A stretch of 64,000 nt of DNA from NCBI GenBank assembly GCA_951230915.1, contig OX579640.1, positions 16,636,981-16,700,980 on the forward strand, in the 5' to 3' direction. The notes under the pieces are model-generated. The model worked only from the letters and a program-made list of their open reading frames with translations, ran no database searches and had not been told where the DNA came from. A program made the position numbers and the translations under genes. This document shows, piece after piece, positions 45,710 to 58,900 of this stretch. Position 1 is the first letter of the stretch. Each line of letters starts with the position of its first letter. This DNA comes from Antitrichia curtipendula (taxonomy: Eukaryota; Streptophyta; Bryopsida; Hypnales; Leucodontaceae).

Positions 45710-48700
45710 TTCTCTTATAGTTTATGAGTTAATGCAATTTACTGAAAAATATTCTAATTTAAAGCCAAAGCATGTGAACGCAATAAGATATTTTTTGAAT
45801 TTTTTGGACAATGCAAGGTACTCACTAAAATTTATAGTTAAGTACAATCATTGGTCCCAAAGAGCTTCAAAAGGTTTTGGCTATAGTGAGCTGTTTAGAA
45901 GTTAGGCATGAACCTTTCAACCATGAGGTCAACTTCAATGCTCTTGTCCTATATATATTTACTTTGATGGATATATTAGAGATATAAATCTAATAATAGG
46001 TAACAAAAGATAAAATCAATTCCTTCTTTCTTGTCTTGAAGCTCTTATATACCTTTCTACTATGCCCAATTGTCATGTATTTTTCTATGAAAGTAAAAGT
46101 ACATTGGCTTTTACTTTATTTGCAAAATCTTTTATGTTGATTTTAAGTTTATCTTTAGCAACTATTATCTTATGCTTATCTTAAATACCTACCATTTTGG
46201 CACATGCTATGTTCCTCTTTATTGAATGTCTATATTCAAATTGTACAAAATCTAGATATATAATTTCTAAAAGATGGAATGTATTTTAGAAAAGAAATTG
46301 TCCAAAATTGTCAAGTTTTAGTGCATTGATCAAAATTGAAAACCAAAACTTATCTTTTTTATTTCCCCCTCTCCAAAAAAAAAAAAAAATTTAATTAATA
46401 AATATACCAATGTGGAAAAATATAGAAAAAAATTCAAACCATTTGACTTTGTAGATTTGAAAGCTTATAACATTTGAAGTTTCAAGAACTTTTTTGGGCC
46501 ATGCCAAACATGGATAGAGTGTGGTTGCAAAAAAGACGAAACGATTTTGGTAGCATTTTGCCAAAACTGTAGTTATGCACTCAATACTATGAGTACTATG
46601 AAACAAAACAATCTCAGTCGTCAATCTGAAAAATCGATGGCTACTAGTATTGTTGACTACTTGTAAGTATTGAAAAAGTACTATTTGAAAAAAAAGACTA
46701 TTTCTCACAGAAAATAGATACAACTAAGTATAAGTTAATAATAATTAGAAAATCATGAATCCAAAAAAACTAAAAATTGGCCATTTCTAAAGACTTGTTA
46801 GTGATCACATTTCACCAAAAAATGGAAGTCCAAACCATCTTCAATGTTTAAAAGTGCGTGCTCAAGGGAGCCCTATTTGTACAAATATGGAGGCCATAAA
46901 ATAATGTATTTTTAGATTTTCTTTGGTGAGCACATGTTCTCCTATTGTGGAAATAGATGACAAATTTTTTAGCTCTAGATCATTCATTTTGGGTACTCTC
47001 CAGGGTGAATGCAAGAAAGACCAGTGCTATTTTTTGTCACACTTGATGTGTTCGAGTTGTCTTCGGCCATAATTTTTGCAGATTAAAGCCAATGTACTTG
47101 AATTTTTTTTTTGAAGTTCAGAAATTAGACATTAATTATAAATTTTGTTTTTCAGAAATTTTCAAAAATAGTTTTATATTTAAATTCCATTTTAGCTAAT
47201 TTGTCAAACTTTGCAATTTAGGATTTTTTAGTACTGGGGACCCCCAAAAATTAATGATATGGAGCTGGAATTTTTGTGGTCTATACCTACACTAGAGAGG
47301 CATGTTACTACCGAACAAAATTTTAAAAAGTATTATTTTATGTCCTCTACATTCAGGCAAACAAGGCTCTCTTGCGAGCTCAATTCTGAATATTCAAAAT
47401 GGTTTTAAGATGTTTTTTTTGGTAAAATATCTTTAAAATGAAGTCTTCCCAAATGTCCAATTTTTAGTTTCTTTGGAAATTGTTTTTTCTATTTTCTACA
47501 AATTAAAACGTCAAAGTACCTATTTTCATGAGATTTTGCCCTAAACCCTAAACCCTACTTAAAAAAATTTCCTATACTTTTCCTTCCCAGGGTACCTTCT
47601 ACTTAAAGATGTGAACACAAAACTTATTTTTTAAAATTAAGTTTTTTTTTTCTAATTTTTAAATTACTCCGAAAAAAATTTGAGTACTGTAAGTACTATG
47701 GCCGGTGCTACGCTTTTTGTTCGGTCTTTCTTGCATTCACCCTCCAGTACTAAAAAACCCTAAAACAATAGTTATGGCCAATGGCAACTCCATCACTCCA
47801 ATTATGATAGAAAATAGTACCGGACTTTTTTACAATCACCTTGGACTTCAAACCCTCTTGGAGTGAATTTTTTTCTCTAGAGAAATGCTATTCTTCATAC
47901 TTTTTATTTTTGTATCTTATTGGATACAAGCATTCACAATTTTAGAAGCAAATAAATTATCTACCATACCCTAAACCACCTTACAATACAAAGAGGGAAA
48001 ATATACTAGCCAATTTTTGGCAAATTTTAGCAATTTTTAGTAGAGCCACAAAAATCCAAATCCAAATCCAAACTATAAAAGCGTAGAACCTATTATCTTT
48101 TATATGTAGAATTTTTTTTTTTTGACACAAAAAAACTTCCAAAACTTAGGCTAATTTATCCTTCCACAATATACACATTCATAAATACTTCTTGTAAAAT
48201 AAAGGCTAGTAGCAAATAAGAATGGTTACCTATTCTTTTTTAGATGCACTAGCCTTGTCAAGATCACACATCATTATATATTAGTGAATTGTTTATCTGA
48301 TAAATCAACCACTACGTCAGTTAGTAATTACAAATAAGTAAATAAATGAGCAAAAAAATCCCCCAAAGATATTTATACTATTGTCATATTATCTCAAATA
48401 GTGTGATTGTCATCCAACAATTTGTCTAACTTTCATCTATATTTAATCCAAATGTTCAAATTACATGTTTTTTAGCCCTTGTGGAGGGTTGTAAGTTCCC
48501 CAAGGTTCTTAGACTCTAGAACCATCTGGAACTGCGCCGCAATAGCTACATGATGTGGCAGAGGGACTGCCACGTCATATAAAAAAGATGTTTAAATCTT
48601 TTTTTTAAATTGTTCATATTTTTTTTTCATTTTTAGATTTTTATTTTTATTTTCAAAAAAATTCATTCTGACAACGGCCGTTCTTTTAGTGTTGAAGGAA

Positions 48701-48869
48701 CAATGTTAGGAACAAGCCCAAAATGGCCCTCCAGACCCTCCAAAAAAATCTAATGCATCAATTAAATCCCATTCATCCAACATCAATTTGAATAGTGTGA
48801 GAGGGTCATGCACTATTCAAACTCTTTATTAGTTTAATAGCTAGTAGATTTTGTTCATCTATACTTTCA
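45710..48869. other. Intergenic AT-rich DNA
   Basis: No gene recognised. About 48464-48755 may be another small TIR element: the left side has GCCCTTGTGGAGGGTTG and the right side an inverse-like CCCTCC run, with an internal ATGTGGCAGAGGGACTGCCACG palindrome-like word of the type also inside the insertion at 23142-23414. The boundaries are not convincing. Confidence 0.35.
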
Positions 48870-49106
48870 TGAGGTTGTTTGTTTTGTTTGTTTATTACTG
48901 TGAGATCTTTGGAACTGTAAGTACCCCAGTCATGTTCTTAGTCCCAACGAAAAACTCTCGACGAAGAAGGGTGCATGAACTTTGTTTCATGGTGTTCCTA
49001 CTCACCACAAAAAAAAATATTGAATTTCAAAGTTTTATAAATTAAAAAATAGAAAATTAATTTTCTTTTCTTTTCTTATATTCTGGCAACGACACAGGGT
49101 ACACTA
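48870..49106 (+). repeat. Dispersed repeat, copy 1
   Basis: Homologous in the same orientation to 55705-55932. Both contain TTTGTTTTGTTTGTT, TGTGAGATCT or AGTGAGATCT followed by TTGGACTGT-like words, GGTGCATGAACTTTGTTT or GGTGTATGGGCTTTGTTT, and end with a GGCA/GGGT-ACACTAGT word. No termini or target duplication could be defined. The family is unknown. Confidence 0.55.
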
Positions 49107-50716
49107 GTAAAAATGAAGTTTTTATACTTGTGAAAACCAAAAACTACAAAACAAATACTCCCCCATAAATAAATAAATCAGAGGCACAAATGGACACCCC
49201 CATTCTTTGGGATTCTGAGTTTCTTGACACAAGATATGATAGCCATTCACGTGATACTTGGTAGATTTCAGAACTCCACGCCAGTGTAGTGCGTAGATTC
49301 CTCCTTCCGAAATCTACGTTCGGGAAGCAAAGAGTTCCGAGCCCCCTTTCTCCAAAGTCTCCAACCCCTCGAAATGCGAGTGTCCCTCTCTCTTCTCTGT
49401 TGCAACTCGCTCTCACAGGACTCCGGCGGTGTTTGTTTGGCGATCGGGTAGGCATTGGAAGCTTCGTAGTCGTTTTCTTTTCAAGGTAAGCTTTTCGTTA
49501 TTTCATTTTTCAGCCCTTGCCGTTTGATTCGCAATTTGCTTGAAGTCGCTTGTTGCTCTTTATTTTTATTTTTATTTTAAAAAAGAGTTCGTCTTTCTGG
49601 ATTGCGCCTTGGATTAGAGGTGTTTGTCGATGCTTTGTAAAACTTGCTTTAGAGCGTGTGTGATGGATTGTCTTGAGTTTTAGTGTTGAGAACTGCTCTC
49701 GACAGTGTCGAAAGAACGGTCAAGTGAGTGTAGGATTTTGCATGCGGATTTGCTTGCTAAGAGCGTAAGTCAATCTTGAGAGGGTGAGTGTTCTGGATTT
49801 GCTACTACTGTATCCTTCGCAGGTGATAAATTGAAGAATTTCATTGTTAACTCTGGTAAAATGTCCATGTTCCTCAGAGAGCTGATTAAGATTGCATTTG
49901 AAGGTAAGGAATGACGTCTCTATTTTTCGTTAACTCACTGGCTGCAGCTTAATAAGCTTTTAGCTGTGATTTAGCTGCGCTTGGAAGTGTATGTTTTTTC
50001 TTCAATGTTGTGTACTAGGTTTTTCTTGTAGAATGATGTTCTTGGTTTAGATTTACTTGCTAAGAGAGTTAACCAATCTGCAGTAATCTGAGAGTTAACG
50101 AAGAGAGCTTTAAAATTTTAATCGTTAATTCTGAGGCAAAATTCAGTCCAATTCAATGCTCAGCAGAGAGCTGACTAAGAGTGAAGACAACGTTTTTTAT
50201 TTTGCTGCTTTAAAGTCAAAATTTTAACTCATTTCCCCTAATTTTTCTTTTCCTCCTGTATTTGTCTGCGATCGTATTTTCTTATTCAGTTCTTGTATCC
50301 TTAATTTATACTTGTGCACTTGACATAAGCTGCAGCTGATGTCCCTAAATTATTACGTCTCAAATCCAGGGACATAAGATGCAGTTTCCAAAGTTTCTAT
50401 TCACAGTGTTAAATATGATCGTAAGTTGAGAGTTCTCGTATATTGTTTTGAGGATATGTTTCGAGCACAATGAGATGGCAGAATTCCGACACTTACTACC
50501 TGTGTGTCACAACGAACCTGCAGAGGACAAATTTGATGATTTGATTCCTGAAAATCCTTCTGTGTTCTGGTAAATGGTGGCAAAACTATTGTTCACATGA
50601 ACGACCAGGCACTGCTCTCGTAAGGTCAGACCTTTGACGCGGCTGCTGAAATTTTTTGGGTGGATGCTAAAGAGACGTAATTACGGGAGATTTATGCAAA
50701 CTGATCCGTTGAAGCA
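49107..50716 (+). promoter_or_regulatory. Promoter, 5' UTR exons and introns of the TraB gene, with a direct duplication
   Basis: Non-coding exon candidates: one ending at 49485 (TTCAAG|GTAAGC) and one at 49823-49903 (TTCGCAG acceptor, GAAG|GTAAGG donor). The latter contains an upstream ATG at 49861 opening a short frame. A segment of about 300 bp is directly repeated: GATTTGCTTGCTAAGAG at 49747 and GATTTACTTGCTAAGAG at 50050, with TTCATTGTTAACTC / TTAATCGTTAATTC and AGAGAGCTGA words following in both. The structure before 50717 is uncertain without transcripts. Confidence 0.45.
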
Positions 50717-53700
50717 ATGAGTCTTGATACTGGAGACATTGACGAACTTAAGACCACGCTTGCGGTTGAGGATGCCAGTATAGGCCTTGATCTGCCTGGT
50801 ACTTTAGTGGGTCTGAGCAATGCTGAAATCTCCTCGGATTCATCGACAGTGTTGGAGCACCTTCACATTGAAGAGCCAGGAGAGCATAATACGGAAATTA
50901 CCAATGCAGATTTAACTCGACCTGATTCTGCGATGGGTGAAACTAAAGCTGAAAGTTTCTCGACTTTAGCAGTAGCATCGGAACGTTTTGAAACCAAAAC
51001 AGCCGAAGAATCTGAGATGGAGTTTGAGGCCGAAGTTACTAAGTCTATCTTTGATCTTTTGAGTGGAGATGGTGATGCTGAGAACCTTTCGGATACAGGT
51101 ACAGTGCTGGAGCATCTTGAAAATGGAGAATGTGAGGAACCTAAAATGGAGGAACCTGCTGCTGAAGCTTTTATCTCAAATCTCGATCTACCTGACTCTT
51201 TAATTAATAGGAATGGCGCTGGAAGCCCCTTGGATACAGTCACAGTGCTGGAGGAGCTTGAAAATGGAGATTGTGAGGAACCTAAGATGGAGGAACCTGC
51301 TACTGAAGCTTCTAGGGTCGACCTCACTCCACCTGACTCTTTGATTGATAATAATGTGGATAGAAATCCCTCGGATTTAGCCATGATTGATAGTTCAATG
51401 TTACGTACAGAAGAAGCAACCAATGGAGGTCTTGTGGTAGTTGATACTGGCCTGGGCAGTGGCAGAGAACTGATAAAATTACCTCTTGAAGAAGTTGCTC
51501 AAGTTTTACCGAAGAAAGTGCAAGATATTCCAGAAAACGATTTTGAAAATAAAGAACCTAAATCTGGATCGATTTACAACACTGACGAAAATGAAGCTAG
51601 AGAAGAAGAACATCACTTGCACAAAGACGCTATTTGTTCTTCTCTTGAAGGAGAGACTGAGTACCGTCCAAATTCAAAGCAGCTGCCATTGGAGGCTGGA
51701 AAGAACGTTATCCAACTGCAGTGTGAATCAAGTGCACCTGGTGCTCCTAATGGCGTGTGCACTGTCAACATCATTGGCACCGCTCATGTTTCAAAGGTTT
51801 GTGAAAAATTTATGCTAGCAAGATCGTATCGTGATTTACCATTTAGCAATTTCATACTCTCAAAGCAAGGTAAGGGAACAAGGTATTAATCGTAGGGCTA
51901 GCGAGGTGGATGTTCTAGTAAAACATTTGGAAGAGAATTTTTTATTAACATTATGTGATCCTACAAAGAATCACATTCGAATTTTTTGATACATGTTCTA
52001 ACTCTACTTATTTTGACTCCTTTACACAGGCATCATGTGAGGAAGTTAAGGCCCTTATCAGACACGTCAAGCCAGAAGTAGGCTTCCAAATCCCAACTTC
52101 TTACAGGCCTTACGGGCCTGTGCTAGGTTCACTTGCAGGTTATTTAATAGTATGAGATTGGGATAGAACAAGCTTTGTTGCTATCTGTGATATCTTGGAA
52201 CTGTACTGAAAAAACTGTTCAGGTGGTGTTCTTGGAGCTGTGTTCAAGTAGGACGAACATACTCTTACCAAGGGAACTCAAGGTACCTTTTCTCCTCTAT
52301 ACTGTTGAACTTGTCATTCAGTGTCTATACTACTTTTTAATATTAGGCTGGACATTTTTCTAATCATTCTACATGGATACGAAGTTCCTTTACTTGGACG
52401 TCAATTGGTTATCGATGTGAGCTCACAACATAGATTCAATTGTATCATCCTGATGATCCAGGTACCAACATTCAGCAGCATGCTTGAATCGTACAGAAAG
52501 AAGGAAATGAATCTTTTCGGCTTAATGTACAGCTGGTTTCTTGCGAAGGTATGGCCTTTGACCAAATTTTGATTATTTGCGTCGCTTACCTGTTCGCGGG
52601 TATGAAAACCAGTCATATTTAATGAGTTTCAGTTACTTTGGTAGGTGGGTGAGAAGCTGGAGATTCCTCCTGGAACGGAATTTCGTATAGCATATGAGGA
52701 GGCTGTGAAATATGGTGCATCGGTTACTCTCGGAGATCGACCTATCCAGGTATGTTGGATCCCTTTGTTGCGTAAATCTCAGATCATCACCAATGACGAA
52801 TTTGTAGTTTTCGTTTACTTTTTTGGTAGAAGATGCAGTTTCGTTGACACAGCGAGAATACTACGCTGGTTTAACTTTGGTAAATCCGTGCAGGTGACTT
52901 TGAAAAGGACATGGGGAATGATGAGCACTTGGCACAAGATAAAATTGCTCTTCGGCATATTGACCGCCACGTTTGATCTACCAAGCGCTGATGAATTCCA
53001 GGCTTTGGTAAACTTCTTGACTTCCTTCTGGTGTGCCTCGCGCTGAAAACAGGGTTATTATAGGCTTTGTTTATTGCATTGGTCCAATTGTGCAAAGTTT
53101 CAAGGTCATGCTGGTAGCTTATTTCTTTTTTTATTGGGTTTTGAGCAAGTTCCTCAAGTTCATCTCTTTCCTATGACTCCTAGTTTTAATTCATGAGGGT
53201 AAAATCTTGCCATAGTCAACATCAGTGAATCAGACCTTTCTCTTTTTCTAGCTTGATGCTTCATTCTTAAATGGGCTATTTGATATTTTGGACTAATCTG
53301 CTGTTTGCGAATTGCTTTACATTTCGTTCCATCCAGAATTGATTTTGCATGTTCGGATTTTCTCCAAAAGCAAGTACTAAAGTAGCTGATATTGTAACAA
53401 TACTAGATGGAGAAGATGGAACAGAGTGACGAAGTGACGCTCATGATTCAGGAGCTGAGCAAGACCTTTCCTTCTCTTTCAGAGACACTTGTTGTAGAAC
53501 GAGACTTGTAAGCAAAGCATTTCTGATGCCCACTCGACTTCGTTCTATGTGATCCTTGATGATATAATGTGCAGATGTTCGCAAGTTGAATTGAATTGAG
53601 ATTCTGATGATCAAAACTTTCTTGATAAATAAAAGTCTTTGTCAAGGTGCACAAATGGATCATCGTGAAGAAATTAATTTTCTTGATGCCACTGAAAAGG

Positions 53701-54123
53701 GTAGACATGAAACAGGTATATGGTGGCGAGTCTTCGGACTGTTGCACGTCGGTATTCTTCCGTTGTAGCTGTTGTTGGAAGAGGCCACCTCTCTGGTATT
53801 GCGAAACATTGGAAGGAAGATATAAATGTAAGTTATATTTTTGCCTTGAACCATCCCACAAAGCTCTTATTTACAGGAATGGGTTCTTTCTGATCACTAG
53901 ACCTTTTATGTTACTTTCAAACGAATTTTCAGAAACTGGCATTAGACCGTCTTTTGATTGTACAATTCTTAACATCTACGCATGTGATGTCCACCACTTG
54001 CAGGTGGAAGAGCTACTGACAATACCTGCCAAGAATTCCATTAACAGGAAGTGGTTTTGGAGCACACTAGCTTTAGGAGTTGGAGGGATCGCTGTGGGTG
54101 CCCATCTTCTGCGACACAGATAA
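50717..54123 (+). CDS. TraB-domain protein, tail-anchored
   Basis: Nine exons: 50717-51796, 52030-52077, 52223-52282, 52462-52548, 52645-52749, 52894-53007, 53407-53507, 53716-53827, 54004-54123. All junctions are GT-AG and in frame, giving 608 residues. The start is the first ATG after an in-frame TGA at 50702. Residues 1-345 are acidic and repetitive. The TraB/PrgY domain spans about 346-570, with the two conserved GxxH motifs GTAH (about 354) and GRGH (about 555), plus VVFLELCSSR and LGDRPIQVTLKRTW. A hydrophobic segment near the end (STLALGVGGIAVGAHLL) followed by RHR looks like a C-terminal membrane anchor. Plant TraB-family proteins have been reported at the mitochondrial outer membrane and ER-mitochondria contacts; that role here is inferred from family knowledge. 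Confidence 0.92.
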
Positions 54124-55704
54124 TGTTCGATTTGTTGTTCAATTTCAAGACCTTGTGGGTATGATCAAGTTGTGACCACTCCTAGAGTTCTGATGAAAGT
54201 CATCTGTAGTGCCTTATTGAAGAATAGTTTAAAATTTCACAATCAGTTTTTCATTGTTGTTGAGTTGGACAGCAAAATGCATGGGGCTTGTAGTGTACTT
54301 GCTCCTATCTTCCACACTGCAGATCACAGTTAATTTGGGGTTGAAGTGCTTTGGGTGTTACATCTTTCCACTAGTGATTCCAGTATTAGTGTCTTCTTAC
54401 CACTCGTGTGGGTCTACTATCATTCATTTTATTTCTCTTCGTCTGTAAGAAATGATAACTACAGTAGTTCTTTGCACATGCAACGCTACGACACATGGCG
54501 AGCTCTATTTCTCTCGTAAAATTTGCTGCAGTTTTTATGGTAGTTGTTAGCTTGGTCATGACAATGAGGTGCCGTGGTCCAGCCTAGACACTAATTCTTC
54601 AGAGTTTGTGGTAATGTAATTAACATTGCTAACTAAACTTGGCATTTATTCGCATGACTTAACGGTAAAGGTTTCGTGCTTGCTGAGAGCCTGGCCATAT
54701 TCTACCCAAGACCAAAGAATACTCGTTGCGAGAGCCGTCTTTTATTGGGCAAAGCTGAGCCGTCTTTTATTGGGTTAAGCTGAGCCGTCTTTTATTCTTT
54801 TAGCTGGGGATTTTTAGAATACAAATGAGCAAGGGATACTGCGACACCATCTCCCGTTCAGAACTGCCGGAAAGACACTTCCTTTGAACTGCATATAGGT
54901 CTTGTCATGTACTCACGCTGAGGATTACTCAATTCTTGGTTTTGGTAAATCTACTACTATGTTTCGTTTTCTATGTGGTCCCGGAATTGCACTAAAATGG
55001 AAAATTTCGTATGATGAATATTTGATCATACGGCCATTTATATTAGTTCATTGGATACTTTTCATGTGTGTCTTTAACCCTTTACCCCCTGAAGTCCCAA
55101 AGGCCCTTTTCCATCGAAGACCACTCAAAACTGCCATTTCTATTGCAAAGAGCAATTTTTTTTTTTTTTCCATATCTAACTATTGAATCTTGTACTAAAT
55201 TAGTATTAGAATGGAAGAAATTTCAAAAACTGACAATGTAGATTGCAAGATATTTGCATTTAAAGTGAAGAAAACAATTTTTTTTCAAGAAAATGATTAG
55301 ATTGCCCCAAAAACAAGATTGTCCATAACTTTCTCATCATTGGTCTAAACAAAATGATTCAAAGCTTTAGATATAGACAAAAATGTAATATTTGAGAAAT
55401 AATAATAATAATTAAAAAAATTCAATTTTTTGTAATTTTTTTGAACTACCTCTCAAATTGCTTTTTGGATTTGGCTGGCAAAACTTTTGTTCCTAGGCAC
55501 CAATTGAAATTAAAAACTATATTTCCACAAAGCTAATCTAATTTCCTATTTTCAAAAAAAGTTTCAAAGAATCATATCAAAAATTGAGATCACACAAGTC
55601 TATCCAAAATTCTAGAAGTCCCTCATATGAACTCTAGGACTTTAGAGGTTAAGTCTAGAGAATCAGAAGTAGCTATGAAATGGAGGCTACTAATCCATCC
55701 ATTA
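54124..55704. other. TraB 3' region and intergenic DNA
   Basis: The first few hundred bases are likely 3' UTR. Around 54730-54810 the short word GAGCCGTCTTTTATT is repeated three times in succession. The rest is AT-rich without recognisable genes. Confidence 0.4.
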
Positions 55705-55932
55705 AAATAGGATGTTTCTTTGTTTTGTTTGTTTTGTTTGTTATAGTGAGATCTCTTGGACTGTATGTCTTCCAATCATATTTTTGGTAATGTCTGAAAG
55801 CCCTCGGCAAGGAGGGGTGTATGGGCTTTGTTTTGTAGTGTTTTGACCTATGATGTGAATGTTATTGAAAAAAATTAGAAAATTAATTTTACTTTCATTT
55901 TGACTGTAACAATGGCACAAGGCACACTAGTT
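55705..55932 (+). repeat. Dispersed repeat, copy 2
   Basis: Second copy of the repeat at 48870-49106, in the same orientation, ending GGCACACTAGT. Non-coding. Confidence 0.55.
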
Positions 55933-58900
55933 TGCTTGATAGAGAATGAATTGGAGCAATCAAATTTGGAAAATACAAGTTGTGTGTAACAAGTATTTGC
56001 TATTTGCATTTTATATACAATATATGTGCTAATCTTTATGTAATACATGGAAAAAATTGCAAAAAATGTGTCCCTTTTGTGCCTAAATAGCATTGGTGAT
56101 TTTTAGGGGGGAAAGCAAATACAAAGATGGTACAGTGGATAGGTCCTGGTTGGAATGAAGATCATTGTAAAGAAATATGGCATATAATATTGTGTTTAGC
56201 AATATTTTTAATACTTTCATATATTATAGTCAACATTATGCTTATTTTGAGTTTTTTCCAAATTTTGTTGGAGATGTTGGCTTTAGCTTTCCTTGTATTA
56301 GTATTGATTAGTACAAAAGAAATACAATTAAATTTGCATCAATTTCAAGTAGAAGATTCTATGTATGTCTATATAGAGTGCTTTTTGTATTAAACTTGTA
56401 ATTTTATACATTGAATTTGCATTTTGAAGTGTTGACTACTTTACATAAATCATTAAAGCAATGTTTATTAAATCCAAACATCCTCAAAGTAAATCTTTTA
56501 TAAGGTTGCTAGTATTGTAGCTTTGTATTTGTGCATTTCTCATATATTGATGTCAACAATATTGTATATTAAATTCTCACTATACCAACAGTAGATCGCC
56601 TTAATTCTTTGCACACCCACTATCTATTGCTCATTCTCTAATTTGTTATAGTTATATTCTTCACTTTGGCTCCTTTGTCTACAATAATCCCACATCAGTT
56701 AAAGATTCTAGTTGAAATTTAGCTTTGACCAAAAAAACTAAATGGCCTAAGGGTTAATGCTTTGAAATTGAATAGTAGTAAATATTTGAGACCAAAAAAA
56801 CTATGGGACTTAAGGGGTTACAGCTTTGAAATTAAATAGTAGTAAATATTTGAGACTAAAACTCATATTGCAACAATGTCTCAAAATGATATTCTTTTTG
56901 TACCCTAAATACACTGTACGTGGTGGGTGGACTTACATGTTTGAACATAGTTCATTTCCAATTGTACCACAGTAATGTTGAAAAATAATGCTCATGACTT
57001 TATGGACATTAAGAAATGACACTAGTACTATCAAAACATGTCATAAAGAAGAAGTTAAAACAAAATAAACACTCTCTTGTAAGTTCACAACCTCCACAAT
57101 ACTATAAATAAAACCATTCATCATCCAAAATGGCTCCCAACTCCTTACACTTGTTCTTCTATTAGTTACCATTTTGGACATCCTATGTTTCTAGTTTTCC
57201 TTCAAAAGTAGGTTCGCCATTTAGGAGGGGTCAAAATTTGGTGTGGTTACTTTATCAACCTTTCCATAGTCAGATGATTAGAATTTTAGCAAGTACCAAA
57301 ACCCTTGATTATTTTTCATACTTGTGTGTTCAAGTGGTCTAAATTTTGAAATTTAGATTGTAAGAAATGTCATTTTTTAGTTTTAAAATTTCTAATTCCA
57401 ACGTTTTAGATTTCAAAATGAGCTAAAGACCTTCAAATAAATTTTTATTTACTTTTCAGATACCGGTTTGCAAACTTATAAAATTTTGGACATGCTTCAA
57501 CTTTTGATTCATGATTTACAAAACTAACCTAGACACAGGATACTTGCTCGAATTCAACATAAAATTCAACAAATTTTATTAGTATACTTGCAAGGGACTG
57601 CTAAAAAGGTTAGAATGTCCAGTTTTACGTCCAAATTTGCCTCTTTGAAATTGCTTTAATCTTTGTATGACTATAAACTTGAGAAGGTCACTAAGTAATA
57701 TACAAACATTTTGCCCAATACCTTGCAATACACAAAATCTATTAGAAAGTGCATTGTTGCTCATGCACCACTTTGACATACTATACCCAACTACCAAGTG
57801 TACTTATGCTTTCACTTCTATATTTTATTTTTATTTCGTAAGTTAATTTTAAAAAATTAAAAAAATTAACTAATGAATATAGATTTATGGAAAGGTGATA
57901 TAACAAGGTGATAGTTACAATCAATACATTTTTTTTAAATATTTTGGAGTATTACATGATTAGCATCTACAATACCTCTGTGTAATTAACAAATGGGTCA
58001 AAAGGCAATATTTTGTCAAATATTTCCTCAAAACTAATGCTTTTTGAAATATCATGCCTACCTTCTTAACATCAAAAAATTAATCCTTTAACATCATAGT
58101 TTCAAAAAATACACTAAACAATCATGTGAAGGGACTTTTTATGATAAATTGGGGTTAAGGTAAGCCATATTCTAAAACCTCCCCTATTCAATGGGGGACA
58201 CATTCTCACATGGGGTACATATTGGAGTTTTAATCTCACTAATGAAACATTTTAGGGTGGGGACAACTGTAGAGCATTCTCCAATTCAAACTTCAAAATT
58301 AATACCTCATTCAAAGTCCAAAACATATGAACCAAAGTGGGTTAGGAAGTTTGGTATTGCTTCTATTTTTCTTTGAAGAAGAATCCAGCATCACTCACAA
58401 TGACACTTTATGGACATCCCAATCTTCATAATAAAAATGGACACTTTTAACATCCAAGTAACTAACTACCTGACTACCTGAGGTGATCATGTTCCATCAT
58501 GCAATCAAGTTGGTTCCTTCAAAGAATCTTGAAACAGATCTTTGAACTCAACAAAGAGTGTAGAAACACTCACCGGCTTCCATCATCAAATTGTATAAAC
58601 GAATTTACACTTCACACATCTAACTAACTACTCAAAGGTGATCAAGTGCTGCACAATCATGCAACCAATTTGGTTCCCTGTGACAAAATCTTCACAAATC
58701 ACAAAAACTGCCTCCCCAAGTACCAGCGACTTTTTCAATGCACATTTCATCTGGGTGAAGTTATGAGCATCAAACATCATGAGCATCAAACATTTAGGAA
58801 CAATCCTCAGCATTTAACTTAACTAGCAATTCAAGGTACATTCTAAACAATCATGCAATCCCATTTGTTCCATTTGAAAAATCTTGAAATAGGTCTTGAT

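Noticed and set aside
51486..51818. 110-codon ORF in TraB exon 1
   Set aside because: Shifted frame of the well-supported TraB coding exon.
53448..53861. 137-codon minus-strand ORF
   Set aside because: Antisense to TraB exons 7-8 and the intron between them; no domain.
56127..56393. 88-codon hydrophobic ORF
   Set aside because: AT-rich hydrophobic frames are expected by chance in this composition; no family resemblance or splice context.
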